Part shown: one piece after another, positions 8,377 to 17,735 of the stretch
How positions within the stretch are numbered: the stretch's first letter is position 1
Layout of the letters: each line of letters begins with the position of its first letter
NCBI RefSeq assembly: GCF_005434945.1
Contig: NZ_SKCH01000007.1
Coordinates: forward strand, 1-64,000
DNA length: 64,000 nt
Direction of reading: 5' to 3'
Origin: Prescottella subtropica
GTDB taxonomy: Bacteria > Actinomycetota > Actinomycetes > Mycobacteriales > Mycobacteriaceae
Notes under the pieces: generated by a model
Databases searched by the model: none
What the model was told of the DNA's origin: nothing
Seen by the model: the letters and a program-made list of their open reading frames with translations, nothing else
Made by a program: the position numbers and the translations under genes

Positions 8377-9748
8377 CCAGCTCGGCCAGCGCCTCGGGGA
8401 ACGCGTCCGCCAGATCCCACAGGTGCGGGGCCAGTTCCTTGCACGACACCAGGCCGACGTCCAGGCGGCCCTCGAGCGACATCACCGTCACGTTGAGGCC
8501 GGCCCCGTGGAACACCGGTCCGAGCGGATACATCTGCTTGATCCGCGCGCCGAGGAAGTACAGCGGCATCGGCGGACCCGGCACGTTCGAGACCACCAGG
8601 TTGTGCACCACCGGGTGACGCTCGGCGAGCTTGAGCTTGGAGTACACGCGCATCGCGCTGCCGAACGTGGCCGGGGCGGCGAACTGCGCCCAGTCCTGCA
8701 GCAGCGTCGCCCCCAGCGACTCGGCGTGATGGTTCTTGTTGATCGCGTTGTGCTCGGCGATGAAGTGCAACCGCTCCACCGGATCGGCGATGTCGGTGCC
8801 GAGCTGCGTGAACATCACCGAGATCTGGTTGGTACCCGGCCGATCCGACTTGTCGTGCACCGACACCGGAACCGTCGCGACCAGTGAGCTGTCGGGCAGC
8901 TCGTTGCGGTCCTCGAGGTACTTGCGCAGGGCGCCGGCGCACAGCGTCAGCACGACGTCGTTCACCTTCACCCCGAACGCGTTCTTGACCAGCTTGACGT
9001 CGTCGAGGCTCAGTTCCTTGTAGGCGAGGATCCGTCGGCCGGTGATCGCGCCGTTGAACGATGTGCGCGGCGCCGTGAACGGCGTCGGCATCGCCTTGCC
9101 CTCGCGGGCCCGGCCGATCCAGCGGAACGGCAGCGTGACACTCTCGGGCAGCAGCTTGGCCATCTTCAGCGGCCGCGACGCGAACGACAGCAGGCCGCCG
9201 AGCGCGATGTCGAGCGACGACGCACGTCCCGCACCCTCGGGCAGTTCGTCGAGCTCCGGACGCGGGGCGTCCGGTTCGAGACCGCACAGCTGCGACATCA
9301 GATTCGAGCCGGTGACCCCGTCGACGTTGGCGTGGTGCATCTTCGACATCACCGCGACCGAGCCGTCCTCGAGACCCTCGATGACGTACATGTCCCACAG
9401 CGGGCGGGAGCGGTCCATCGGCTGGCTGGCGATGGAGCTGCACAGCTCGGACAGCTCGTCGCGGCCGCCCGGTGCGGGCACCGCGATGCGGTGGAAGTGC
9501 CGGTCGATGTCGAAATCGGTGTCGTCGACCCACACCGGATGGTCCAGGTTGAACCGGCTGTCCTCGAGCCGGCGCTTGAAGCTCGGCATGGCCTTCACCC
9601 GTGCCGCGAGTTCGTCGCGTAGTTTTGCGAAGGAGTAACCACCCGGGACGGTGGTGCCGTCCAGGATGATCAGGCCGCACACGTGCAGCATCTGCGTCGG
9701 GGTTTCGAGGTACAGGAAGCTGGCGTCCATCCCACTGAGTCTCTCCAT
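8321..9748 (-). CDS. Wax ester synthase/diacylglycerol acyltransferase (WS/DGAT)
   Basis: 475 residues. ATG 9748 gives the family-typical start MERLSGMDASFLYLETPTQ; 16 upstream codons are open but unlikely. The condensing motif HHxxxDG is present as KMHHANVDGVTGSNL (about residue 145), and the conserved PLYFLGARIKQMYPLGP and NVTVMS segments follow. The enzyme joins acyl-CoA to diacylglycerol or fatty alcohols at the membrane or lipid-droplet surface to make storage lipid. It is divergent from a LipC-type esterase, and the 69-base gap holds a KstR-type box at 9760-9773, suggesting control by sterol or acyl-CoA availability. Confidence 0.92.
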   Translation of the reverse strand: MERLSGMDASFLYLETPTQMLHVCGLIILDGTTVPGGYSFAKLRDELAARVKAMPSFKRRLEDSRFNLDHPVWVDDTDFDIDRHFHRIAVPAPGGRDELSELCSSIASQPMDRSRPLWDMYVIEGLEDGSVAVMSKMHHANVDGVTGSNLMSQLCGLEPDAPRPELDELPEGAGRASSLDIALGGLLSFASRPLKMAKLLPESVTLPFRWIGRAREGKAMPTPFTAPRTSFNGAITGRRILAYKELSLDDVKLVKNAFGVKVNDVVLTLCAGALRKYLEDRNELPDSSLVATVPVSVHDKSDRPGTNQISVMFTQLGTDIADPVERLHFIAEHNAINKNHHAESLGATLLQDWAQFAAPATFGSAMRVYSKLKLAERHPVVHNLVVSNVPGPPMPLYFLGARIKQMYPLGPVFHGAGLNVTVMSLEGRLDVGLVSCKELAPHLWDLADAFPEALAELVTAARAQARTQKQPVAPR

Positions 9749-9759
9749 GCAGCTAACGG

Positions 9760-9773
9760 TAGAACCTGTTCTA
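9760..9773. promoter_or_regulatory. KstR-type operator between WS/DGAT and a LipC-like esterase
   Basis: The 14-mer TAGAACCTGTTCTA is a perfect palindrome and fits the KstR consensus TnnAACnnGTTnnA at every fixed base. KstR is the TetR-family repressor of cholesterol catabolism genes in mycobacteria and rhodococci. The site is 12 bases upstream of the WS/DGAT start and 32-44 bases upstream of the candidate esterase starts, so it could cover both promoters. Confidence 0.7.
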
Positions 9774-9805
9774 ACTTCCCGTATGCGTTGTGACAAAGGT
9801 CATGC

Positions 9806-11092
9806 TTGAATGTGTTTATGACCATCGGTAACGCGTTCTTGTTCCGACAAATAGCAACCCTCGGGGCGACGGTAAATGCGCTTCGTCCGATTCCGGGCAT
9901 GCCGCTGTCGGTGCCGACGTTCCTGTCCGGCTGGCTCACCGCCGAACTTGCTCCACAGTTGCTTGCCGTGACCGTCGCCGATGCCGCGCAGCGTGTCGTC
10001 CGCCGGGGTGTGCGCACGCCCGGCGACGCCGCGGGACTCGCCCTGGCCGGTCTGTCGATCGCGGGTCTCACCGCGGTGATCGGCGAAGCTCGCGGGGCCC
10101 GCCACGAGTCCGAGTCCGCGCTCACCGAAGCGCTCGGCGCCGACTACCGCACCGTCGCCGGCCGGGACGGGGCCGACGCCCGATCGTCGTGGCGGCAGCT
10201 CGCGATGCCGTTCCGGGTCCGCCGCGACGACGTAGTCCGCGTCCGTGATCTCGCGTACGCGCCGGGCGGGCGACGCTTCCGCGTCGACGTCTACCACCGC
10301 CGCGACACCCCGGCGAACGCGCCGATCCTGCTGCAGATCCACGGCGGCGGCTGGGTGTTCGGCAGCAAGGACGACCAGGGGATCCCGCTCATGATGGAGA
10401 TGGCGTCCCGCGGTTGGGTGTGTGCGGCGGTCAACTATCCGCTGTCCCCGAAGGCGGTGTGGCCGGCGCACCTGATCGCGATCAAGCAGGCCGTCGCCTG
10501 GCTGCGGGACAACGCCGCCACGTACGGCGGCGACCCCCGGTTCGTGGCGGTCACCGGCGGCTCCGCGGGCGGACACCTTGCGGCGATGCTCGCCCTCACC
10601 GCCGACGAACCCGGACTGCAGCCCGGATTCGAGGACGCCGACACCTCGATCCAGGCGTGCGCCCCGCACTACGGGGTCTACGACTTCACCGGCGAGACCG
10701 GGATCAAGGCCACCCGACAGCGCGTCGAATCCGGGCTGATGCCGATGGTTCTCGGCAAGAAGGCGCGCTTCCCGCAGGACTACGCGGCCGCGTCCCCGCT
10801 GTGTCACCTGCGCGCCGACGCGCCCCCGTTCTTCGTCGTCCACGGCACGAGCGACTCGTTCATCCCGGTCGCCGAGGCCCGCGAGTTCGTCCGCCGACTC
10901 CGGGACGTCTCCGACAGCCCCGTCGCCTACGCGGAACTGCGCGGCGCCCAGCACGCGTTCGACATCTTCCCGTCCATCCGGTCCGCTGCCGTCGTGCAGG
11001 CCGTCGCCGACTTCCTGGACTGGACCCGGGCCCGGCAGCAGGCAGGTATGAGGGATGCAGCGGACGTAGTGGAGGCCGAGAACGTCGGCTAG
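9806..11092 (+). CDS. LipC-type carboxylesterase / lipase (hormone-sensitive lipase-like fold)
   Basis: 428 residues if started at TTG 9806, which lies 6 bases after AAAGG. GTG 9812 and ATG 9818 are alternatives that remove two or four residues. An N-terminal hydrophobic stretch (about 60-85) may associate with membrane. The catalytic domain has the oxyanion motif IHGGGWVFGS, nucleophile elbow GGSAGGHLA, Asp in HGTSDSFIPV and His in GAQHAFDIFP. The architecture matches mycobacterial LipC (Rv0220), a cell-surface esterase. It is divergent from WS/DGAT with a KstR-type box between them. The TAG stop shares CTAG with the stop of the convergent DUF3000 gene. Confidence 0.85.
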   Translation: MNVFMTIGNAFLFRQIATLGATVNALRPIPGMPLSVPTFLSGWLTAELAPQLLAVTVADAAQRVVRRGVRTPGDAAGLALAGLSIAGLTAVIGEARGARHESESALTEALGADYRTVAGRDGADARSSWRQLAMPFRVRRDDVVRVRDLAYAPGGRRFRVDVYHRRDTPANAPILLQIHGGGWVFGSKDDQGIPLMMEMASRGWVCAAVNYPLSPKAVWPAHLIAIKQAVAWLRDNAATYGGDPRFVAVTGGSAGGHLAAMLALTADEPGLQPGFEDADTSIQACAPHYGVYDFTGETGIKATRQRVESGLMPMVLGKKARFPQDYAAASPLCHLRADAPPFFVVHGTSDSFIPVAEAREFVRRLRDVSDSPVAYAELRGAQHAFDIFPSIRSAAVVQAVADFLDWTRARQQAGMRDAADVVEAENVG

Positions 11093-11682
11093 TGGCCGTC
11101 GAGGCGGGTGACCCCCGCAGGCGGCAGCCCGGCCGCGTACGCGAGGACGTCGCAGAACGCCTCGACGTGCGCGGCCAGCGCCGACGGTGTCGGCGTCCAC
11201 GACGCCCGCACCTCCAACTGGTGGGCGTGCGGGGGTCCGGCGATGTCCCCGAACCGTACCGAACTGGTCGCCGTCACCGTCCCGCCCAGGGCGACCACCT
11301 CACCGGTCCGCGCGGCGAGGGTGTCGACCAGCCAACTCCACGCGACCTCCGGCAGCAGCGGATCGGCGGCCAGCGCCGATTCGATGTCGGCCTGGATGTA
11401 GGCGACCAGACGCATCGTGCCGTTCCAGGCGTCGTCGCCGTCCGGGTCGTGCAGCAGGATCAGCCGCCCGAACGCGTCACTGTCGGAGTGTTCCGCAACC
11501 GCATCGACAGCGCCGTCGCCGGGGTGACGCACCTCGGCGCCGAGCGCGAAACTGTAGGGGGCGAGCCGCTGCGGCGGCCGGATCGGACCGACCTCGATGC
11601 CGGGATGAACGACAGCCGTGTTCATCGCTTCGACGGCGGCGCGGAATTCGGCGGGTTCGTCGGTTGCTCGCGGGGTCGTCAC
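11089..11682 (-). CDS. DUF3000 family protein
   Basis: 197 residues from GTG 11682 (start VTTPRATDEPAEFRAAVEAM). It is a conserved actinobacterial protein of unknown function, equivalent to Rv2680 by position and sequence character. Visible blocks include RLAPYSFALGAEV, FGRLILLHDPDGDDAWNGTMRL, and a C-terminal SSVRFGD...ELRASW-like segment. There is no signal peptide or membrane segment. It is divergent from hemE, as Rv2680 is from Rv2678c, which hints at a link with haem synthesis or regulation but proves nothing. Confidence 0.85.
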   Translation of the reverse strand: MTTPRATDEPAEFRAAVEAMNTAVVHPGIEVGPIRPPQRLAPYSFALGAEVRHPGDGAVDAVAEHSDSDAFGRLILLHDPDGDDAWNGTMRLVAYIQADIESALAADPLLPEVAWSWLVDTLAARTGEVVALGGTVTATSSVRFGDIAGPPHAHQLEVRASWTPTPSALAAHVEAFCDVLAYAAGLPPAGVTRLDGH

Positions 11683-11760
11683 ACCTGCGGACGGTAGACG
11701 CCACTCCTGGTGGGGCGGGGGAGGCGCGCCGATTCTCCGGACGCGCCCGGTCATGGCAGC

Positions 11761-12867
11761 ATGAACCGCGTGAGCGGCTTGGAAGATACGAACGCAGGTA
11801 TGGCGGGGCGCGTCGACTACCCGTCCCGACGAGTTCTCGACGACGCACCGTTGCTGGCGGCGGCCACCGGCCGCGCCCCGAAGCATCGGCCGGTGTGGTT
11901 CATGCGGCAGGCCGGACGGTCGCTGCCCGAGTACCGGGAGATCCGCGCCGGGGTCGGCATGCTCGAATCCTGCTTCGACCCGGAACTGGTCTGCGAGATC
12001 ACGATGCAGCCGGTGCGCCGGCACAAGGTGGACGCGGCGATCCTGTTCTCCGACATCGTCGTCCCCCTCAAGGCCGCCGGCATCGACCTCGACATCGTCG
12101 CCGGTGTCGGCCCGGTCGTCGCGAACCCGGTGCGGACGGTCGCGGATGTCGACGCGCTGCCGCGGCTCGTGCCCGACGAGGTCGGCGCCGTCGCCCGCGC
12201 AGTGCGGCTGCTGACCACCGAACTCGGGGACACCCCACTGATCGGGTTCGCCGGTGCCCCGTTCACGCTCGCGTCGTACCTCGTCGAGGGCGGCCCGAGC
12301 CGTAACCACGAGCGCACCAAGGCGCTCATGCACGCCGACCCGAAGACGTGGCACACGCTGCTGGGACGCATCACCGACATCACGATCGCGTTCCTGCAGG
12401 CGCAGCTGCACGCCGGTGTCGACGCGGTGCAGCTGTTCGACTCGTGGGCCGGGGCGCTGTCCCTCGCCGAGTACCGGCAGTTCGTGTTCCCGCACTCCGA
12501 GCGGGTGTTCGCGGAGGTCGCGTCCGCGGGTGTGCCGCGCATCCACTTCGGGGTCGGCACCGGCGAGCTGCTCGGCGCGATGGGGGAGGCCGGCGCGGAC
12601 GTCGTCGGCGTCGACTGGCGTATCCCCCTCGACGTCGCGGCCCGCCGCGTCGGACCGGGCAAGGGACTGCAGGGCAACCTCGATCCGGCGGTGCTGTTCG
12701 CCGGCCGGGACGCTGTCGAAACGCAGGTGCGCCGCATCTGCCGCGAGGCCGACGCCGCACTCGCCGCCGGCGCCACCGGGCACATCTTCAACCTCGGGCA
12801 CGGGGTGCTGCCGGACACCGATCCGGCCGTGATCACCGATGTCGTGGAGCTGGTGCACTCGCTGTGA
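11761..12867 (+). CDS. hemE: Uroporphyrinogen-III decarboxylase
   Basis: 368 residues from ATG 11761; GTG 11770 is also possible because no clear Shine-Dalgarno decides. The substrate-binding signature [17 protein letters not shown] is intact, followed by [34 protein letters not shown] and the C-terminal [12 protein letters not shown]. It decarboxylates the four acetate side chains of uroporphyrinogen III to give coproporphyrinogen III. The stop overlaps the GTG of hemY (GTGA), so the haem genes are translationally coupled. Confidence 0.95.
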   Translation: MNRVSGLEDTNAGMAGRVDYPSRRVLDDAPLLAAATGRAPKHRPVWFMRQAGRSLPEYREIRAGVGMLESCFDPELVCEITMQPVRRHKVDAAILFSDIVVPLKAAGIDLDIVAGVGPVVANPVRTVADVDALPRLVPDEVGAVARAVRLLTTELGDTPLIGFAGAPFTLASYLVEGGPSRNHERTKALMHADPKTWHTLLGRITDITIAFLQAQLHAGVDAVQLFDSWAGALSLAEYRQFVFPHSERVFAEVASAGVPRIHFGVGTGELLGAMGEAGADVVGVDWRIPLDVAARRVGPGKGLQGNLDPAVLFAGRDAVETQVRRICREADAALAAGATGHIFNLGHGVLPDTDPAVITDVVELVHSL

Positions 12868-14216
12868 CCAGGGTTGCGGTCGTCGGCGGCGGCGTCACGG
12901 GTCTCGTCGCCGCCTACCGGCTGCGGCAGCAGCTCGGCGGCGACGCCGACATCGTGCTCGTCGAGGCCACGATGCGGCTCGGCGGCAAACTGCGGACGAT
13001 CCCGCTCGCGGGCGGGCCGGTCGACGTGGGCGCCGAGGCGTTCCTCGCCCGCCGGCCCGAGGTGTCCGATCTGATCGCCGAACTCGGCCTCGGCGATCAG
13101 CTGGTGTATCCGGCCGGACGGCAGCCGCTGATCTGGTCGCAGGGCGCACTGCACCCGCTGCCGACGCGCACCCTGATGGGTATCCCGTCGACCGCGGCAT
13201 CCGTCGCCGGTCTCGTCGACGACGCCACCTGCGCCCGCATCACCGCAGAACCGTCGGTGCCGCTGGAGTGGGACCGCGCGTCCGACATGTCGGTGGCCGC
13301 GCTGGTGGCCGCCCGGTTCGGGGAGCAAGTGGTGCGCCGCAGCGTCGACCCGCTGCTCGGCGGCGTGTACTCGGGCCTGGCCGAATCGATCGGGGTCCGG
13401 GCCGCGCTACCGACGCTCGCCGCCGCCCTCGACGGCGGGGCGACGAGCCTCACCGAGGCGGTCGCCGCGGCCCTGCCCACCCCCGCACCCGGACCGGTGT
13501 TCGGGGCGCTGCGCGGCGGCTACGCCGCCCTGCTCGAGGCCCTGCGCGACGCGGCCCGCCCCCGCATCCTCACCGGCACCGCCGCGACCGGACTGCGCCG
13601 GGACGGCGACGGCTGGTGGCTCGACCCCGTCGGCCGGGTCGACGGGGTGGTTCTCGCCGTGCCCGCGCCGCAGGTGGCGGAGCTGGTCGCCGACGCCACA
13701 CCCGCCCTCTCCGACGCGGTCTCCGGGATCGAACTGGCGTCGTCGGCGGTCGTCGCGCTCGCCCTCCCGGCGCACGCGGCACTGCCGGAGAACTCCGGCA
13801 TCCTCGTCGCCACAGGAGAAGCGTTGGGCGCCAAGGCGTTCACGCTGTCGAGCCGCAAGTGGCCGCACCTCGCGGAACGGAACGTCACCCTGGTGCGGGC
13901 GTCGTACGGACGATTCGGGGACGCCGCCGTCGTCGACCTGCCCGACACCGACCTGATCGCGCGGGCCCGCGCCGACCTCGCCACCGTCACCGGCGTCGAC
14001 GACGCACCCGTCGACGCGTTCGTCCAGCGCTGGCACGGCGGGCTGCCGCAGTACGCGCCCGGCCACCTCGGCCGGGTCGCCGCGACCGAGGCGACCGCCG
14101 CGGACGTCGAAGGCCTCGAGGTCGCGGGCGCCTACCTGCACGGAGTGGGGGTCCCGGCGTGCGTCGCGTCGGCGACGACGGCGGCGACCCGGCTCGCGGC
14201 GCGAGTGGCAGGATGA
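12864..14216 (+). CDS. hemY: Coproporphyrinogen III oxidase (HemY/CgoX; formerly protoporphyrinogen oxidase)
   Basis: 450 residues. The N-terminal FAD-binding motif [17 protein letters not shown] is followed by the GGxxRT-type segment [10 protein letters not shown]. The C-terminal FAD contact is [18 protein letters not shown]. In Gram-positive bacteria that also carry HemQ, this enzyme oxidises coproporphyrinogen III to coproporphyrin III, so the neighbouring hemQ points to the coproporphyrin-dependent branch. The GTG start overlaps the hemE stop; the stop is four bases before hemQ. Confidence 0.93.
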   Translation: MTRVAVVGGGVTGLVAAYRLRQQLGGDADIVLVEATMRLGGKLRTIPLAGGPVDVGAEAFLARRPEVSDLIAELGLGDQLVYPAGRQPLIWSQGALHPLPTRTLMGIPSTAASVAGLVDDATCARITAEPSVPLEWDRASDMSVAALVAARFGEQVVRRSVDPLLGGVYSGLAESIGVRAALPTLAAALDGGATSLTEAVAAALPTPAPGPVFGALRGGYAALLEALRDAARPRILTGTAATGLRRDGDGWWLDPVGRVDGVVLAVPAPQVAELVADATPALSDAVSGIELASSAVVALALPAHAALPENSGILVATGEALGAKAFTLSSRKWPHLAERNVTLVRASYGRFGDAAVVDLPDTDLIARARADLATVTGVDDAPVDAFVQRWHGGLPQYAPGHLGRVAATEATAADVEGLEVAGAYLHGVGVPACVASATTAATRLAARVAG

Positions 14217-14220
14217 GGCC

Positions 14221-14916
14221 ATGGCACGCCTCGATTACGACAAACTCAACTCCACCCTCCGCTACGGCATGTTCTCCGTGTTCCAGGCCCAGCCCGGTGT
14301 CCTCGGCGAGGACCGCGCCGCCGCGGTGAAGAACGCGCAGGACTTCTTCGACTCCTACGCCGACTCGGACGTCGAACTGCGCGGCATCTACGACGTCGCC
14401 GGCCTGCGCGCCGACGCCGACTACATGATCTGGACGCACGCGGAACGGCTCGAGGACCTGCAGAAGCTGTACAAGGACTTCCGCCGCACCACCGACCTCG
14501 GCCAGGCCAGCGACCCGGTGTGGTCCAACGTGTGCCTGCACCGTCCCGCCGAGTTCAACAAGAGCCACCTGCCGGCGTTCGTCGCGGGCGAGGAGCCGGG
14601 CGACTACATCTGCGTCTACCCGTTCGTCCGCTCCTACGAGTGGTACCTGCTGCCCGACGCCGAACGCCGCAAGATGCTCGCCGACCACGGCAAGGAAGCC
14701 CGCGACTACCCGGACGTGCGCGCCAACACCGTCCCCGCATTCGCGCTCGGCGACTACGAATGGCTCCTCGCATTCGAGGCCCCCGCGATGGACCGCATCG
14801 TCGACCTCATGCGCGACCTGCGCGCCACCGAAGCCCGCATGCACGTCCGCGAGGAGACCCCGTTCTTCTCCGGCCCGCGCGTGAGCGTCGAGCAGCTGGT
14901 CACCGAACTGCCGTAA
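14221..14916 (+). CDS. hemQ: Coproheme decarboxylase (HemQ/ChdC, chlorite-dismutase-like)
   Basis: 231 residues, normal for actinobacterial HemQ. The family blocks [13 protein letters not shown] and [14 protein letters not shown] are present; the latter includes the expected proximal haem-ligand His. HemQ converts iron-coproporphyrin III to haem b by two oxidative decarboxylations with peroxide. ATG 14221 follows GGATGAGG. The gene completes a hemE-hemY-hemQ unit; the iron chelatase cpfC/hemH is not in the window. Confidence 0.95.
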   Translation: MARLDYDKLNSTLRYGMFSVFQAQPGVLGEDRAAAVKNAQDFFDSYADSDVELRGIYDVAGLRADADYMIWTHAERLEDLQKLYKDFRRTTDLGQASDPVWSNVCLHRPAEFNKSHLPAFVAGEEPGDYICVYPFVRSYEWYLLPDAERRKMLADHGKEARDYPDVRANTVPAFALGDYEWLLAFEAPAMDRIVDLMRDLRATEARMHVREETPFFSGPRVSVEQLVTELP

Positions 14917-14926
14917 GGCTGCCTCG

Positions 14927-17242
14927 ATGTCCCGGAGTCGTCACCAGCACATGGCGCACTGGGGCATGTTCGAGGTCGAGGCATCCGGCGGCGACGTCAC
15001 CGCGGTGCACCCGTACGCGGGCGATGCGGACCCGTCACCGATCCTGGGGAACCTGCCCGGATCGGTGCGGGACCGCACCCGCGTCACCGGCCCCGCCGTC
15101 CGCCGCGGCTGGCTCGACCACGGCCCCGGATCGTCGGATGTCCGCGGCGCCGACGAGTTCGTGCCCGTGACCTGGGACGAGCTGCACGACCTGTTGGCGG
15201 GCGAGCTGCGACGCGTCGTCGACGAGCACGGCAACCGGGCGATCTTCGGCGGCTCCTACGGATGGTCGAGCGCCGGACGCTTCCACCATGCCCAGAGCCA
15301 GATCCACCGCTTCCTCAACCTGCTCGGCGGCTACACCCGCTCGGTGCAGAACTATTCGATCGGCGCGACCGGCGTCATCATGCCCCACGTCGTCGGCGCC
15401 CACTGGAAGCTGTTCGCCCGCGCCACCGACTGGACCGTCATCGCCGAGCACACCGACCTGATGGTGTGCTTCGGCGGGGTCCCGGTCAAGAACACCGCCG
15501 TCGCATCCGGCGGCACCAGCGCCCACCCCACCCGCGGCGCCCTCGACCGGCTCCGCGCCCGCGGCGGGCGACTGGTGTCGATCAGCCCGCTGCGCGACGA
15601 CCTGCACGGCGAGTACGAGTGGCTCGCCCCCGTCCCCGGCACCGACGTCGCGCTCATGCTCGCCCTCGCATACGTCCTCGCGTCGGAAGGGTTGCACGAC
15701 AAGGACTTTCTGCACCGCTACTGCACCGGCTACGACCGCTTCGAGACCTACCTGTTCGGCGCCGGCGACGGCGTCGCGAAGACCCCGGAGTGGGCGTCGA
15801 CGCTGTCCGGGATCCCCGCCGAGCAGATCGCCGCCCTGGCCCGCCGGATGGCCGCCGGCCGCACCATGGTCACCGTCACGTGGTCGCTGCAACGCGTCCG
15901 GCACGGCGAACAGGCGCCGTGGGCGGGCATCACCCTCGCAGCGATGCTCGGACAGATAGGGGTGCCCGGAGGCGGATTCGGGCACGGCTACGGCTCGATG
16001 AACGAACCCGGACTCGGACCGGTGCCGTACCCGCTGCCCACCCTGTTCCAGGGCAGCAACCCGGTCGACGACTTCATCCCGGCCGCCGCGATCTCGGAGC
16101 TGCTGCTGCGGCCGGGGGAGGAGTTCGACCACGACGGCCGACGCCACACCTACCCCGACATCCGGCTCGTGTACTGGGCCGGCGGTAACCCGTTCCACCA
16201 CCACCAGAATCTGCCGCGGCTGCGGCGGGCACTGGGCCGTCCGGACACGATCGTCGTGCACGACCCGTACTGGACGCCGATGGCTCGGCACGCCGACATC
16301 GTCGTCCCGTCCACCACGAGCCTCGAGCGCGACGACCTCGCGTGCAGCCGCAACGATCCGCTGCTCGTCGCCATGAGCCGGGCGGTGCCCCGGTACGCCG
16401 GGGCCCGCGACGACTACGACACGTTCGCCGCCCTCGCCCACCGACTCGGGTTCGGGGAACGGTTCACCGAGGGCCGCACCGCCGGGCAGTGGATCGAGCA
16501 CCTGTACGAGCAGTGGCGCGGGTTCGTGCGCGCCGACCCGCAGCATGTCGAGGCGCCGACGTACACCGAGTTCCGGCGGCGCGGGCACGTGCGGATGCGC
16601 ACCGAGGACCGGCTCACCCTGCTCTCCGACTTCCGCGACGACCCGGTCGCGAATCCGCTGCGCACCCCGAGCGGGCGCATCGAGATCTTCTCCGCGACCG
16701 TCGAGAGTTTCGGCTACGACGACTGCCGCGGCCACCCCCGCTGGTACGAGCCCGACGAATGGCTCGGCAGCGAGCGCGCATCCCGGTTCCCGCTGCACCT
16801 GATCGCGAACCAGCCGAAGACCCGCCTGCACGGGCAACTCGACCACGGCCCGGTCAGCCGGGCGTCGAAGATCCGTGGCCGCGAACCGATCCGCATGCAC
16901 CCCGACGACGCCGCCGCCCGCGGCATCACCGCCGGGGACGTGGTGCGGGTGTTCAACGACCGCGGCGCGTGCCTCGCCGGCGCCGTCCTCGACGACGGCG
17001 TCCGCCGCCACGTGGTGCAACTGTCCACCGGCGCCTGGTACGACCCCCTCGACCCCGCCGACCCGGACAGCATGTGCGTGCACGGCAACCCCAACGTGCT
17101 CACCGCCGACGTCGGCAGCTCCCGGCTGTCCCACGGCTGCACCGGCCAGCACGTCCTGGTGCAGATCGAGAAGTTCGACGGGGAACCGCCGCCGATCCGG
17201 GCGTTCGAGCCGCCGATCCGACGGCCGCTGCGCGCAGAATGA
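14927..17242 (+). CDS. Molybdopterin-dependent sulfoxide reductase (BisC/TorA/DMSO reductase family)
   Basis: 771 residues. No N-terminal Fe-S cysteine motif and no Tat signal, so it is a cytoplasmic single-subunit enzyme of the BisC type rather than periplasmic TorA. The molybdenum-ligand region reads GGSYGWSSAGRFHHAQSQ, with Ser expected as ligand. Other bis-MGD contacts are in GSMNEPGLGP, YWAGGNPFHHHQNL, VVPSTTSLERDD and HLIANQPKTRLHGQLDHG. Characterised relatives reduce biotin-, methionine- or trimethylamine-oxides. ATG 14927 begins ten bases after hemQ, in the same direction, with a weak AAGG, so it is probably co-transcribed with the haem genes. The next gene, convergent, is msrB, consistent with a sulfoxide-repair role. 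Confidence 0.85.
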   Translation: MSRSRHQHMAHWGMFEVEASGGDVTAVHPYAGDADPSPILGNLPGSVRDRTRVTGPAVRRGWLDHGPGSSDVRGADEFVPVTWDELHDLLAGELRRVVDEHGNRAIFGGSYGWSSAGRFHHAQSQIHRFLNLLGGYTRSVQNYSIGATGVIMPHVVGAHWKLFARATDWTVIAEHTDLMVCFGGVPVKNTAVASGGTSAHPTRGALDRLRARGGRLVSISPLRDDLHGEYEWLAPVPGTDVALMLALAYVLASEGLHDKDFLHRYCTGYDRFETYLFGAGDGVAKTPEWASTLSGIPAEQIAALARRMAAGRTMVTVTWSLQRVRHGEQAPWAGITLAAMLGQIGVPGGGFGHGYGSMNEPGLGPVPYPLPTLFQGSNPVDDFIPAAAISELLLRPGEEFDHDGRRHTYPDIRLVYWAGGNPFHHHQNLPRLRRALGRPDTIVVHDPYWTPMARHADIVVPSTTSLERDDLACSRNDPLLVAMSRAVPRYAGARDDYDTFAALAHRLGFGERFTEGRTAGQWIEHLYEQWRGFVRADPQHVEAPTYTEFRRRGHVRMRTEDRLTLLSDFRDDPVANPLRTPSGRIEIFSATVESFGYDDCRGHPRWYEPDEWLGSERASRFPLHLIANQPKTRLHGQLDHGPVSRASKIRGREPIRMHPDDAAARGITAGDVVRVFNDRGACLAGAVLDDGVRRHVVQLSTGAWYDPLDPADPDSMCVHGNPNVLTADVGSSRLSHGCTGQHVLVQIEKFDGEPPPIRAFEPPIRRPLRAE

Positions 17243-17246
17243 CACC

Positions 17247-17270
17247 CCGCGCGCGCCATCGTGCGCGCGG
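17247..17270. terminator. Hairpin between the molybdoenzyme gene and msrB
   Basis: Arms CCGCGCGC and GCGCGCGG with an 8-base loop, beginning 5 bases after the molybdoenzyme stop and ending 31 bases before the convergent msrB stop. There is no T tract, as is usual for such high-GC genomes. Confidence 0.55.
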
Positions 17271-17300
17271 CGCGTCGACTCGCGAGCGGGAGCGAGCGGT

Positions 17301-17735
17301 TCAGTCCCCGGCAGGCTGGAGCGTCAGGGAAATGCTGTTGATGCAGTACCGCTGGTCGGTGGGGGTGGGGTAGCCCTCGCCCTCGAAGACGTGGCCGAGG
17401 TGGCTGTGACACGAACGGCACAGGACTTCGACGCGGTGCATGCCGAGCGTGTTGTCGGCGCGCAGCAGGACGGCGTCCGAGTCGGTGGGGTCGAAGAACG
17501 ACGGCCACCCGCAGTGCGACGCGAACTTTTCGCTGCTGCGGAACAGTTCGGCCCCGCAGCCGCGGCACGTGTACACGCCCTCGGCGGTGGTGTCGGTGTA
17601 TTCGCCGACGTGTGGCGGCTCGGTTCCGGCCTGCCGCAGCACGTGGTATTCCTCGGGCGTCAGCTGCGCCCGCCATTCCCCGTCGTTCCGGCGGACGGTC
17701 GGCTCCGGCAATCCTGCATCATGTGAGGCGGTCAT
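17301..17735 (-). CDS. msrB: Peptide-methionine (R)-S-oxide reductase
   Basis: 144 residues. Two zinc-binding CxxC pairs are visible (YTCRGCGAELF and VLCRSCHSHLGHVF) and the catalytic Cys is in DQRYCINSISL at the C-terminus. It reduces methionine-R-sulfoxide in proteins using thioredoxin. It is the last gene of the minus-strand run ribD-like / TAP-like hydrolase / aftC / msrB, and its ATG overlaps the aftC stop as ATGA. Position and sequence agree with Rv2674. Confidence 0.95.
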   Translation of the reverse strand: MTASHDAGLPEPTVRRNDGEWRAQLTPEEYHVLRQAGTEPPHVGEYTDTTAEGVYTCRGCGAELFRSSEKFASHCGWPSFFDPTDSDAVLLRADNTLGMHRVEVLCRSCHSHLGHVFEGEGYPTPTDQRYCINSISLTLQPAGD

